Assembly (NCBI GenBank): GCA_963920765.1
Contig: OY987251.1
Coordinates: 11,287,219-11,351,218 of the forward strand
Direction of reading: 5' to 3'
Origin: Ulota crispa
Taxonomy: Eukaryota > Streptophyta > Bryopsida > Orthotrichales > Orthotrichaceae
Length of the DNA: 64,000 nt
Shown here: positions 12,075-25,700 of the stretch, one piece after another
How the letters are laid out: each line of letters starts with the position of its first letter
How positions within the stretch are numbered: position 1 is the first letter of the stretch
Made by a program: the position numbers and the translations under genes
Notes under the pieces: generated by a model
Seen by the model: only the letters and a program-made list of their open reading frames with translations
What the model was told of the DNA's origin: nothing
Databases searched by the model: none

Positions 12075-15000
12075 CAAATTTTCAAATTTTGCTCAATTGT
12101 AAGTAAGCATAAAACTTCACAAGGGGGTGTGTATTTACTAATTCAACATGAATAATTTTTACATATAAAAAATGCAACTATGCAAAAGAAAAACTATTTG
12201 CAGTGATACATCCAAATTAACTAAAATGTCCAAATTGACAAAATTTGACAAAAATATGTCCAGATTGACAGAAAAGTGTTTGAATCAACGTGACCTAATT
12301 GAAAAAAATGTCCAAATTGACACTGCTCCCTTGTAGTGTATGTTGTTTGTTTTTTAAGCAATATTTTAAGAAGTTAGATTGTTGTAGAAGTTACTACAAG
12401 GTATAAGTTTTAGTGAAACTTTCTTTTGGTGAGATTACATTGCTCATTGAAATCTGAATTTATCTACCAATTAAACATCTTCTACAAACATTGCAATTTC
12501 AATAACTTTCACAATAGTTTTTTTTGTTAGTACATAAAATTTGTCATGAAAAGAAACTAAAACCAAAATTTAACATACATGTGGATAACCAAAGTCAAAA
12601 TTTCAATCTTGGATATGTATACATCTCCTTGCACATTCTTGGCTAGGTAATAGCAATAATGAGAACAATACTTACAAAACATAAAATCTTCCTAAGCCCA
12701 TATGCGATTCTATCATATTTTTAAACTTTTTCATAATTTTGATATTTAGTCAATAGTTTTAATGTACACTAAGTCGGCATATGTCTTTATGTTAAATCAT
12801 TTTTATCAGCTACTTCAAAGATATTATAGTTTTCAAACAAATTGTCAAAGTTCACCAACATTTTTAAATGTGTTGAAAGTGAAAACAAGTGCCAAAGGAG
12901 GTGTGATTTTTAGTACAAATACACTTTTGTACATCATGCAAGCAACCACATATTGTGTGATTATTGAAGTTATGAAGTTTGAAGCATTGCAAAATGCGTA
13001 CGCAACTATTGTGCCATGATTAGAAGTTAAGCAACAGTCCAAATTTTACTCTAAAGCATCATATCCAACACCTATAAAATATTTTTTTAATTTAATACAA
13101 TGAGTTTTGTGGTATACAAGCTACTATTGATTGTTTGTGTTAAGTACAATTAGCAACCTATAGCAACCGTAAAATAATTGGTACCAACCTATTCTTGGTT
13201 AAAAGAAAAGGATTAAGAATCTTTGATTGAAAATTTTGATGTGAATATGGGAAAACCACTATTGTTTGGCAATATACAAGAAAATTGGTGATAGTTTGTT
13301 GCACAATTAGAAAGATCATCAGAGTAAATATGAAGATGATAAATCTTTGCACTTTGGTACAAGATCAAATATCATATGTAAGTTATTATATTAATTAGTT
13401 TTGATTATATACATACCAGTTCTCCTTCATCTCCAATTTGGTTTATTCAAAAATAAAATTTAGCTACTTTAAAAGCCACAAAAAAAATTATCAAATCAAT
13501 AAAAAAATTCAAGAAATATCACCAAACCTATCAAAAATAATTTTATTGACTTAGTATGTAAATGAATTTCATTTAACTTTCTTAAAATTATTTGGTATTT
13601 AAATTTCAAAATGTTAATAACTCCAAGTTTAATATAACATTTCTGTAGGATACTTATGAACTACAAGAGTAACAATTGAAATGAGATATATTTGAGTTTT
13701 ATGGTCAAACACTACTCATAAAATTACAAACACAGTCTCAAAAAAATTCATCAACATAAAATTGTTAGAAGCTTCCAAAAAAAGACTATTTAAAAAGAGA
13801 CATCACAAGACCTAACAATATTTTTGACAACCATTTTATGATTGATCCCTTATTATATTTGGATTGTTGAATTGCATTGAAAGATAAAGAAGCTTTCAAT
13901 TTTTATATCACAATGGAACTTTCAATATAAAAAAGGCTATATCTCTTCACTACAACGTCCCTTGCTATTGGGAGTTGGATAAAAAAATCCTTCAAAGGGT
14001 TAAAATGTTTAACTAGGGCTTTCTTGCTTAATCATGAGTTCTACGTTTGGATCTAAAATTTTAAACACAAAATTATGAATTTTTAATATTGGAAAATTGA
14101 AAATTTTACCTATTATCATGTTAGTGATAGAAACCTTATATTTTGCAACACATTGTCATTGGATAGGTTCTCTACAATCTACAACCTATATTCAAAGCCC
14201 ATCCCAAAGAAAAGTAGGGCTTGTAGGCAAGATTAGAGTATAGTGTGTGTATACTTTTCCAATAAAAAAAAATCTCTATAAAGCATCAAGTATTGGAAAT
14301 TCAAAATTCAAAATTCAAAATTGTCTAATAATACCAAAAATTTGAAACTCTCTCTTAGAGGGGAGGATGAGAGGGTGAAAAGTCATTTGGATATATGGAG
14401 GTAGGGAGAGAAAAAAAGAGGGAAAATTGATGGATGAAAAAATGAATGAGTTGAACAAGACAAATAGCAAAAAGAAAAAGTAAGTGAGATTGTGCAAAGT
14501 GCAGGCAAGGCATACTTGTTTGCATACAAGAATATATATTGAAATTTTTGATGTATAAATGGTGAAGATATGGTTTTCAAGCAACCTTCTATTCCAACTT
14601 CAAATATTCACAACCAATTTTATTTGCAAAAGATGAATAAAGTAAATTTGGATGCTCATTGTTGGAAAAGGATAATTAGGAGTAAAATATTATTGAGTAC
14701 TAAATTCAACATTTCTGAAATTACAAAAAAATCCAATTAAGATGCATCATGGATATATCATTGTATTTTATGGAGACATCCAAATACTGGTTGACTATTG
14801 GATGGATGTTGACAAGATATCATTTATTATATTTGAAAAAAGCACATGTGTGCTTATAAATGACACAAATATGAGAAGACAACCTCGTCCCTATTTTTTG
14901 GAAGATAATTACTTGATTATTTTCTCAATTAAAACACAAGTCTTGAAGAATAAAATATTTTAGTTCCTTTCCAAGAAAAAAATTGTCACCTCGTCCTCTT

Positions 15001-15595
15001 TCTCAAAATCTATAGTACACTTCCACAATCGTAGAAGAAGTTTTGATTAATAGCAAATTACATAGAATAATTTGCACAGCATACGCAAGCTTCAATTGAA
15101 TTGAAAACAACTTGATTGCAAAATAAGAACATAAAATCAATATCAAAAAGTTATTTGACTATGGTAAAAACAAGTCAAGGAAAAGTTTGAGTCCAACTTA
15201 AGAAAATTTCTTTGGTTATTTCAATGTTTTCAAATAGTTCATCATGCAATGAGAGTTATTAGGGTTTTTTTCCTTTTTTGAAACTATCTAACTAATGCTC
15301 TCAAAGACTTTATGCTCATTTTTCTTTCAATTTCTTAGTTAGACATAAATTGAACTTTGAGGTAGAATGTGCAAAATCTAAAGAGTCTTTTACCACAAGA
15401 GTATAAATAAGAAAATTTTCAAAGATTTGATAATGAATGTTTAAGACAAAATTTCTTTATTTAAAAGTGTTCAAAACAATTCAAACATTTTAAGCAACTT
15501 GAATCCCAATTTCAATGAACCCTTAACACATTTCCAAAATGAACAAGTTATAATTATTTAGTTAGAAGATATTATCTTAATCCTTTATTACAAAC
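12075..15595. other. AT-rich intergenic spacer, no gene recognised
   Basis: Between the armadillo gene and the PTAC14 3' end nothing looks like an exon chain. A run of short CAAATTGACA-type repeats lies at about 12200-12320. Purine-rich dispersed repeat sequence similar to 797-1100 occurs at about 14340-14540. Small ORFs such as 12762-13019 have no recognisable domain and no supporting splice context. Confidence 0.55.
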
Positions 15596-15961
15596 TAAGG
15601 GGTAGTTCACACTATGTTCCATGTCCCATGTCCCATCTTTGCAAGTCCTAGTTCAAAATGATCTTAACTTAGTTGGATTATTAAGAGCAAAAAGGTACAT
15701 TACAAAAAGTCATGAATAATATATGCAAAAAATGTTGGTAAAACTTAATTTGAAAGTTAGGTTTAGCATAATGGTTGACCCAAACCTTAAGTAAAATCCC
15801 ACCTTCTTTGACGCCAAAATGACCAAAAAGTGCCACCATGTAAGCTACCAAGACATGGGACTTGGAACATAGTGTGAAACACCATGTTCCAACTTTTTCC
15901 TTTACACCAATCAAATTCTTAGATTTCAAAAGGACATGGGACACAATGTGGTTGCCCCTAA
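15596..15961. mobile_element. MITE-like element with TAAGGGG ends
   Basis: The left end TAAGGGGTAGTTCACACTA and the right end GTGTGGTT-like GGTTGCCCCTAAG form imperfect inverted repeats (about 25 bp). Inside are several GGGACATGGGAC/GTCCCATGTCCC phrases in both orientations. Related sequence occurs at about 21287-21760 and, rearranged, at 34767-35050. Confidence 0.5.
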
Positions 15962-16220
15962 GATGCTTCCTACACATCTATATTATAAAACTTTAAGTAT
16001 TGTTTGTCAAATAACATAATTCTCTTTTAACACAAGAAGTTCAATGTTCTATATTATAAAACATAGGGTATCAAGCAATGGGTGTTTAGTTGTCACTCAA
16101 AATTTGAAATTCAAAAAGGGGGGAAGATGAGGATAAGGCACAGAAAGGAAAGGGTGAAAAGTCACTTCAAAAAGTTACCAAAAATTAAGAGAGACACATA
16201 GTAAATTGCATGCAAAGGCA

Positions 16221-16390
16221 TAAGATAGTCGGCTCTAAAAGTGATCATCTAAGCCTACCTAACTCATGAATGACAGTAATAAATACTTGAAGGAACATGT
16301 CATGCATTTCTAAATAGGGAACACATGTCACTCATTTATAGATAGGGAACACAATTTAGAACATAGTCGCTTTTAGAGCCGACTACCTTA
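16221..16390. mobile_element. Short MITE, 170 bp, TAAGRTAGTCGGCTC ends
   Basis: The left terminus TAAGATAGTCGGCTCTAAAA and the right terminus (inverse TAAGGTAGTCGGCTCTAAAA) match over about 20 bp with one mismatch. There is no coding capacity. The outermost TAAGGTAG is shared with the elements at 48768, 52565, 56219 and 63050. A TA target duplication (mariner-like) would fit. Confidence 0.6.
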
Positions 16391-16700
16391 TTTGTTATAG
16401 AAAAAAATTAGGAGAGAAACAATGAACTAGAAGCATGTCATTTGAAATAACAATGGGAAAGATACTCACGTGGAAGCATGACATTGGTCCATCATAGCAA
16501 GTGTCTATCACTAATGAAATGGCCAATAAAATTCAAAAGTCCTTGCTTTCATTCAAACATGCTTTGGACATCCTATGGCACATAAATAAAATATTAAAAA
16601 GCAAATATTCCTTCTAAGCACTACTGCTTAGAAATCCATAAAATGGGGAAAATAAATAGAACTCTTCAAGCCACTGGATTGCGCCCAATTCAATAAACTC

Positions 16701-19700
16701 CTAATACAATATCCTGTCCATGTATAGATCTAACGCTTTTATGATTTTTATGATAAAAGACTTCCGGTCTATCCGGTACCTAAAACCAAAAAACAAAGAA
16801 ATAAGTGATTAGAAAAATAGACATGGCAAGTGGAGCACACAAAAAAAAGAAAAGCAAAGACTAACCACTAAATGCTCAACGTGGTTGCTTCCATGTCTAT
16901 ACAAGTTGAAAACAAAGCATTCTAAGAATTTCGGAGAAAAAAACAAACATAAACAAAATACTACCTTAAGGATTTTACACATTGTTAGGCACTTTGGAGC
17001 AAAGATAGGTATATACATTCCGTCACTAGGTACACAAGGTATTCATTTAACCCCTAAAAGCCCAAGCAGTTTTCTTTAGTGAAAGTCACTGTTACCTACC
17101 ACTTTGGGGAGAATGAGTAGAAAAGTAGGAAATAAAGTTTGTTTTGCAAATCCAACCATAGGATCTTGCCTTAGACTAGAAGAGGTACTTGTGGGAAAAA
17201 ATCAAGTCATTCTAGATGGAGAGGAGGGAGGTATTTACATCTAAAGTGAAAAAAAAGGATTCTTTTTGTGCTGTCCAAAAAATTTCAGAAGCCTTTGTTC
17301 ACACTTACATGAAAAAAATTACTCTACACAAAGTTGAGGTTTATTTTTTTCATGTAGCAGACCAAGTTAGGTATGTGTGGGAGAATTTTCAAATCAATTG
17401 GAACTATACAACACACGGGAAAAAATAGTAAGTAAAAAGAAGTAGAGAATGAGTCAAATCACTAAATTGTTAAGAATTACCAAAATGAAAAAATGAAAAT
17501 CCCAACGGTTATAATGTTGTGATAAACAATCTACTTCCTTAGGTTTAGTTTTTTTCCAAAATATTAAAAATTGTGGAAAATAAAAGACTTCAAAGTTTAT
17601 TTTAGAGTAGAGAATCCATAATTGCCCACAAACTAAAACATCTCATAACTTTCATCTCATCCATTGAAGTTGAATGATTCAAAGCTTCCCACATATAAAA
17701 AAAAAAATCTAAAGAACCAATTTCAGATTTCTATTTTAGAAAATACAAATTTTTAAGAAGTTTTTGGGCTGCCCGGATTGCCCTCCCTCCCTTGGGCAGC
17801 AAAAATTCTTGCATATCTTCTTCGTCAAATGTTAGAATGACAAAAAAATTAGATTCCCGGGTAGGTCTTGGAATCCCCACCTTCATTAAAAGTTTCAAAA
17901 AATCACAAAAACTAGATTAGCTATAGGTACATGCCCGAAATCTCAATTGTCCCCCAAGGGACAACTGGGCCTTTAGGGGATGAGATCTCAAATCTAGGTA
18001 AGCCATAGATAGCTTATCTTTTGTGGCACAAAAAATAAGCTATCTATGAATTACCTAGATTTGAGATCTTAAATGAACACCTTGTGTACATAGTGACGAC
18101 ATTAGGTTCAATGATCAGGAATGGGTATACCTACCTTGACCAAGTTTGCAAATAGAAATAAGGGAAAATTTTATGAATACAATACCCAAGTTTCATGCAT
18201 TTGCTCTATTGTGCATGTCACTTTCTTCATAACCAATGTTGAAGCAAGGAGTGCAACAAAACAAGATAGAAACAACGTACGCACAAAGGGAGAAGAAAGT
18301 GACATGCACAACAAAACAAACGCCTGAAAATTTATAGTCCAAGGTTATTTATGCAATTTCTGAAAAACCAAGGGCAGCAAACTTTGAGGGTATCTATAAA
18401 AAGTTCCCTAGAAAATAATTGGCATAAGAGATGATGGTGCTTACTTGATAGCAGCTGTCCACCTTGGGCTCCTCTCTTCTCCTTCCTTCTCTGCAAACGT
18501 ACATAAAAACTAGTGAGATAAAATACATAGTTAGCTTTTATCAGAAACACCGATACAATGTGTGCCTAACAAACCACGTTCAGTTCGTTAAAAGCCACCT
18601 AAACCAAAAGATGCCAAAATCTATACTTCACCATAAAACTGAAGGAAATCAAAAATATAGAACCATTCAGTTTAGTGTCATCCAATGTAACAAAAAAAAA
18701 ACATATCATAGAGTAAATCCACTCTCTTTGTTAAACCTTGCGAGCTTTTGAGAGAATCATTACAAGTGATTTGTGAAGCAACCAACAAGAGATCTAGAGC
18801 ATGTAGCATATGTTGTTTGAATTCTTAACATTAAACAGAGAAAATAGAGGGATAACGCTCTTTTGTGAAAGTAAAATGGTGAGCTCTGAGTGGTGAGCCA
18901 AGATTATGTGAACAAGAACCAATTTTGAGCTCAAAATCAATGGATTTTTTTTAAAACGGCCACTTTTTTAGGAGATGAAAGGTTGAACAGCACAATTATA
19001 GGGCCTTATGTACACAATTATAGATGAAACGTAGTTTTTAAACCAAAAATCTAGGCTCACGGATCACGGCTCACAAATCCCTGCTCATGATATAGCATTA
19101 CCCAAAAATAGGGCGTTATAGGTCAGAAATAGAGCATTATAGGTTAAATAAAAGAAAAAGGTTTAGGAAAAAACATTACCAAGTATTCTAATGTCTTCTT
19201 GTAAAGTACTAGGGAAGCCATCAAGGAGTTGCTGACACTCGTGTTGAATGTCACAAGCAGAGCGCATTTCTGTGCTGGGAATGTAAGGTAAGTCTCTGTC
19301 GACCCACGTAGGCAAAGTGCGAGCTGCTGCAAGAATTGCCCCATCCAAAAAAGAGTCTTCTTTCTCTGCGGTTCCTGCAGTACAACAAAATTACAAGGTA
19401 GAAAGGTATTTAACTGCAACACATACCTAAAAACGTAACATTCTAAAATCTTGCACAAGGAGTACATCTTGATTTTGAAAATGTACATCAAACTAAATAG
19501 AAGAAACTACACTAACTAGTGCATTTAGGTTGCCTTGACAGTTAGAATCCCTTCCACTAACAACAAAATTACAAGGTAGAGGTACTTAATTGATAAACTT
19601 ACCTAAAACGTAACATTTAAAATCTTGCACAAAGAGTATATCTTGATTTTGAAAACGCACATCAAACTTAATAGAAGAAACTACACTAACTAGTGCATTT

Positions 19701-22700
19701 GGGTTGCCTTGACAACTAGGTTGCCTTACACTAAAAAGTTACTTCATGACTCATTACTTGTTTACTTGGAGGCGTATGCAACTCTCTAGATACTAGGATT
19801 TCACATGGTTTACGACTTGGACTTTGCTGGTTTGTTTTTCTTGTTGCCAGGCCCTTTAAAAAAAAATTACTGCAATAATTATTAACAAAAAATACTTACT
19901 ATAGTATCAGAAAGTATTAATAGTGTACAATGTTGAGAATTTATTATGGGGAAACCTAAATGCACTATTTCGTGTAGGTCTTTTTCTCCACCTAATTTTT
20001 CTTTGTCTATAGTGGAAATTATGTCACCTAAAATTATGTAATTGGTTAACTCGACCCCAGCCACGGACACGCTCCCGTGGCTCGCTCCCCTCTCTCTCCC
20101 ATTGCGAACTCCACCCATAAACAAGGTTTCTACCGACAAGTTTGCAATTTGTTCCCTTGTTACCTTCCCCATAAGAAGGTAACATTTTAGGTCATCTACC
20201 AGAAAGACTTTAACCCTTTGTAACTCTTGCATTTAGTAGCCAAATAAGACAAGCTTTCATGGATTGGAATGCTCTAACAATAAAATAATAACAACCTTGA
20301 AAACTTATACAAGGGTCCGAAGTTTATGACAAATGAGACTATCAAACCTATTGAGTCAAGTAGGACTGCCATACATACCATTGAAGAAGTACTCGTCTTC
20401 TAGTCCCGCAATTTGGAAGGCGGACAAGAACGAATCCAAATGTATTCTCGAGTTGCCTGAAAACTTCAGAGTGTCCCAAGGATTCTACAGCACCCAAACG
20501 TTGGAATCATTAGAGGTGCTTACTTTCTGCAAATACTAAATAGTTTAGAAAAAAGGTGCATATGAGAGTGCTACTACAATAGAACTTGTTTACTGCCCAA
20601 CCTCCATAAATGAACAACAACTTTTTAGTCGCAACTTTGGATCAATAATTAAGGTTGACCTCTATTAATGAATAACATAACAAAGTGCATGTCCTACCCT
20701 TTAAAACACCCGCGCTTCAAGCCCAATGCTTGACACTCAAATCTATATTAGAATGAGTGAGTTGTTTGTCTCATGATATGATGCTTCTATTAACACCACA
20801 AGTTCTATTAGAGAGGAGGAAGGGAGAGGACAAGGTGAAGAGTCATTGAAATTTTTATCTAAATTCTCTTTTATAATTTTGAGATTCTCTACTCTAAAGT
20901 ACAAGTATGACTTGCACACGCTTTATAGATTAGACAAGTTCTATTGTATGAGGATGAGGGAACCCAGAGCATTTCCAGAATTTAGTGAATATTCATGTTG
21001 ATGGTCACAATACATCACTCCAATACTACTCAAGGCACCACTAGAATATATAAAAGAGATGTACAAATGCAGACCAAACTTAGGATCATCAAAATGTAGT
21101 TCTTACAGCAGAAGTGGAGAATCCATAACGTTCCATAAATTTCATATTAAAGCTCTGCTGCGTGTATTCAAAAGTCATCTGCAAAAAGCAAACAACCACA
21201 CAAGCTAATAAGTGATAGCAATTCCTGGTACACAATACTCAAGGATCACAATGAAAGCTCTTCTTTCCAAGAAAATTGTGAAGGGTAGTTCAAACTAAGC
21301 CTGACGTCCTACCTCTGCAAGTCCCAGCTCAACGCCAGATCCCAACTTTGTAAGGTTAAAAGGGCAAAAAAACACTAAAAAATAGTAAGTAAAAAAAATA
21401 TAATTGTAGAAACTTGATTCCCAAGCTAGGTCTTCATTTTGGTTGCATTCAGGTTTTAGGAGTAAAGTCCAACTTTGTTTTGTTTGGAGCTAAAAAACTT
21501 ATAAAAACATCAAACTTCCATGCTAGCCCAAGAATTGGAAAATACAGATATGAGAAACAAATTAGAGCTGCAAAGTTGTATGTTTGTCTGACTTTTATGA
21601 TTCCAAGTCAACGTATAAGTTTGCTCCAGGTGTTGCCATGTAGGCATTTCTAAGTGAATTACAAAATTGTGAAATAAGAAGTCCTCATTTTCAGCTCTCT
21701 ACCAATCAGATTCGGAGATCTCAGTGAGACTTGGAACCTGAGCTATACTATGAACCGCTCGAACATCACATCAAAATGTAGGTAACATAATAAACAAGCT
21801 CCCTGCCCCGAGTAACCCTTTTGGAAGAAAAAAACTTAACTTTCTATTGTTGACCTTAAAACGTGGTGAGGAAGGACAGCATTTCATTAAAAAAAAAGCA
21901 TACCTCTTGGCCGTTTTTGATCCCCTGACCCGAATTAATGATCACTTCCAACATGCAATCCTTCCTTCGAAATCGACACGAACAAGTTGGCTCCACCGAG
22001 TGGTTGAACATATCTGAAAGAAACAATAAAGCCAACCTGAATATCCCAAATGTAGAAAATATTCATACCAGCAAAAAAACACTTCCTACTCTTGTTGCCC
22101 TAACCTTTGGACAATGAACCCAAGAAGGTTTACTTCTAGAATCTCAAAGAAAAATTGTTGCAATTTGGAAACGTGAGGAGCTATTGGAAGTACCATAGAT
22201 CAGGCAATGAGCAGCACTCAAGCAGCAAAAGATTGGTGGTCATTAGCAAAGCAAAGAGCAAAGGAAACAGTAATATTGTGGATGGGCATTTATCCATAGC
22301 AACTTTCAAATTGTGGCCCCAATTGTAATTGTTTTATGAAATCATGCCCTTATTTGTAAAGCCTCTTAAAAAATGTACTAACTGAAAGGAGACATCACGT
22401 CAAATATTTTTTAGGGAAAAGTTGATGGATACCCCTGAAATTTGCAATACCTGTACAAGCACCCCTGGTTTTTCAGAAATTGCACAAACACCCTTAACGT
22501 AGTTATTTGTTTGAAGCATACGAACACTCAAAGATGAAACAAAAAATTTGAAAAAGAAAATACGTGCAAAACTACCTTGAGATGCTCCTTTGAGACGTCA
22601 AGGGTATTTGTGCTATTTCTGAAAAATTAGGGGCATTTGTACAAAAAGGGGTATCCATCAAATTTCCCCTACTTTTTAACCCTTAAATGCCCAAGGCACC

Positions 22701-25700
22701 AATTTCTGGTGGTTTTTACAATAGAATTTGATACATTGGGCATAAAAAAAACCTGCTTGCAAAGTTAATGTAGGTGACTGTTACTTTCCAAAGTGGAACT
22801 TTCTACTCATTTTTTCACCCAAGGTGATTAAAGGTACACTAAAGCTCTGATTTAATGGATTATAAGTATTGACGGTCGGATTTCCACGTGTCAAAAGGCT
22901 TACCAGCATAAGGAATAAGCATGTTAGCGTCTTGGACAGTGGCACCGATGTTCATAGCCATCGTGAGACCACGAGACAAAGCCATTCCAAGCGCCCATCG
23001 AAACCGGCCAGGCTCCCTCGCCAGCCTCCTCAACTTCAGCACAGAATCTGCTGGCTACAGCACACAAATAAAATTCTTCAATTCTCCAAACAGCACTGAA
23101 ACCCTAAAACCTCCATTTGAAAAAAAACTGGACAAATGACCCGGAATTGTTTTGATATCATGTGTTTGGACCAAACTAAAGAAATGTCATAAAACTTTGC
23201 TTTGCCCAAGTTGTTAGAGCATCTGCGCCCTTACAAACAATCATTGACACGCCAAGCGATTACATCTACTTTTGAAGAGCCCTCAAAATTCTTGTCCTCC
23301 ACCCTTGCTCTTCAAGCGCGCTCCACAAATAGTCAATTGACCAATCATCAAGCGTCGCATAGGATAAAGCTCACTAAACTTAAGATGAATAGTGATGTCA
23401 GGGGTCATTGCTTGACACGCTCAGTTTGAGTGTCAAGAGAAAATTTTGAGGGGCACTTATCATCCAAGTATTGCGTGTGTCAGACCCTGATGCGGATGCT
23501 CTTAAGCTTGCTTGCAAGGTCTGACACCCCCTAACAAACATGTCACCCTATAATTCAAATAATAGCAAAAAAAAAGAAAAAGCACATAGTGTAATTCTGG
23601 TAGAAGATTAAATAAAGTACCCAATACTTCTGCCACGTTTGATCTGCTCGCTGTTGCAAGTCTCGTACTTGTTGAGCCAGTTCTGTATCTTGAAGTTCCA
23701 ATAACTCTTCCTGTGACATTATAAAAGGATGTAACATTTTAGCAGATGTCAAACCTCTTTATAAGCACCCAAAGGACCAAAACAGGATACTGTTAAATTG
23801 GGAATATCTTCAAAAACTAAGATGAATTGTTTTGTACCTCCGAAGCCAAAAGCAAACTGGTGCTATCATCAACACCAGGCAGGTAATCTCCATACAATTG
23901 CCAAAAGTTGTCTTTGGTGTCGAGAGCCAACAGAAGCAGGCTAGCTAGACGTATATCCCAGTCGGTCTGCATGTAACGAGTACAGCGTCAATAAATTCCA
24001 CAAACTCTCTACACAAAAAAACAAGGCCCTTTGCAAAAGACAGACAGAAATCTCAAGCACTCAATTGTAGACAACACTTCACAAAAATCTTACAATAATT
24101 GTTAGAAAACAGCTCGTTAATGCAAGTTAACAGTAGTGATCTTACAAGCACAATGATTTATAGTATTACTGTATATAATATGCTGCACAAAAAGCTTATA
24201 AGAATGTTCTAAACCAGCTCGTCAATACAAGTTAACTGCAGTGATCTTACAAGCACAATGATTTATAGTGTTACTGTATATAATATGCTTATCTCACCTA
24301 CCTCTGGGTTGGTGGAATTAATGATTTCAAACATCGGATGACCCATGGGCACAATGTCAGGAAAAAACATCCACGGCTTCTTTGCGGTCACTGTCACCAT
24401 AAGCTCCATGGGAACCTCCATAATGACCTGTACACACAAAAGCCAAAAGAGTAGCTGGGAGAATTAGCAGCAACAGAGTTGTGGCTTGACTAATTTATAT
24501 GCACAGAACAGAACAGTTGCAACTTCACACTCATAATAATAACACCGTCCTACGTAAAAACTACAATGCATGTACAGGATCTTGTACTTGGTAAAGTCCA
24601 AAAGTACACATAGAAACACATTAAAAGACACGTCATGCAAAACACTTTCTAACAAAAGCCCTGTAGCTAGGCTTTCTATAGCACTTTTAGTAAAGGAGGT
24701 TTGATTACTAGAAAATGAGATCCAAATCCACATAGTAGTATTGATTCAAATGCCTTGATTTGGACATTATTATCATAATTGTTGTGTTGATTAGGACGTG
24801 TTGTGTTGACGGTATGACTTGACTAGGACCCTGTTTATTTGTTTCTCAACAAAAGTTCTTCTACCAGTTTTTCTTAAATGCAAATATCAGTGTTAATGTT
24901 GAAGTGTTCGCACATTTAGCAGTGATTTACAGCAACTTGAGCTAACATTTATGAAAATCTCAATTGGGATCAACAGAAGTTCAGACGTGGTAGACCTTTA
25001 GTGCTGGATATAAAGGTGAAAAGTTTGCTCTTAAAGTTGTGTTCACCTGTCTCATTCACAATTAAGAAGAAGAAGAAGATAAAAACTTTAAAAATCAGAG
25101 GCATGACTGGTGAAAGGAAGCTCTGAGTATGACCAAAAAGCATACATACATAGATACATAAATAAATATATACATATATACATGCATACATACATACCCT
25201 TGGTTTTTGAAGATAAGGAAGGTCTTTCGCTGAATAAACGCCAATTCCATCTGGTCCCTCTCTGAATTCAATGCCATAAGCGCGCACATGCCGAATGTAC
25301 CCCATTCTGTAGAAATCCGGTTCAACCAAGTCCAACTACATGCAACACAAAAGCTATTTTAAGGTTTTTTTTTTTTTGTAGTCACACAGCTCTTTCATTA
25401 TGAGCTCTACAGGAAAAATTCTATAATATCATGCACACAAGCCACACTGCCATTGACTGATGCATACTTGCTATACATTAGTCACATCTAGACGAATATC
25501 AGAAATGAACTTTGATACCCTATTATAGCAACATGAAATTTTGTCAAAAGTTTATCGAGAGGCTCAACACAAGGGATTTCAAAATAAAGAAGATTCTCAA
25601 AATCCAACCTCTCCCCCTCTCTATTTTTTCAGAATAACTACACTAAATACTGCATTGAGATTCCCTCAACAATTAGGTTGCCTTCTCTTGGAAAGTTACT

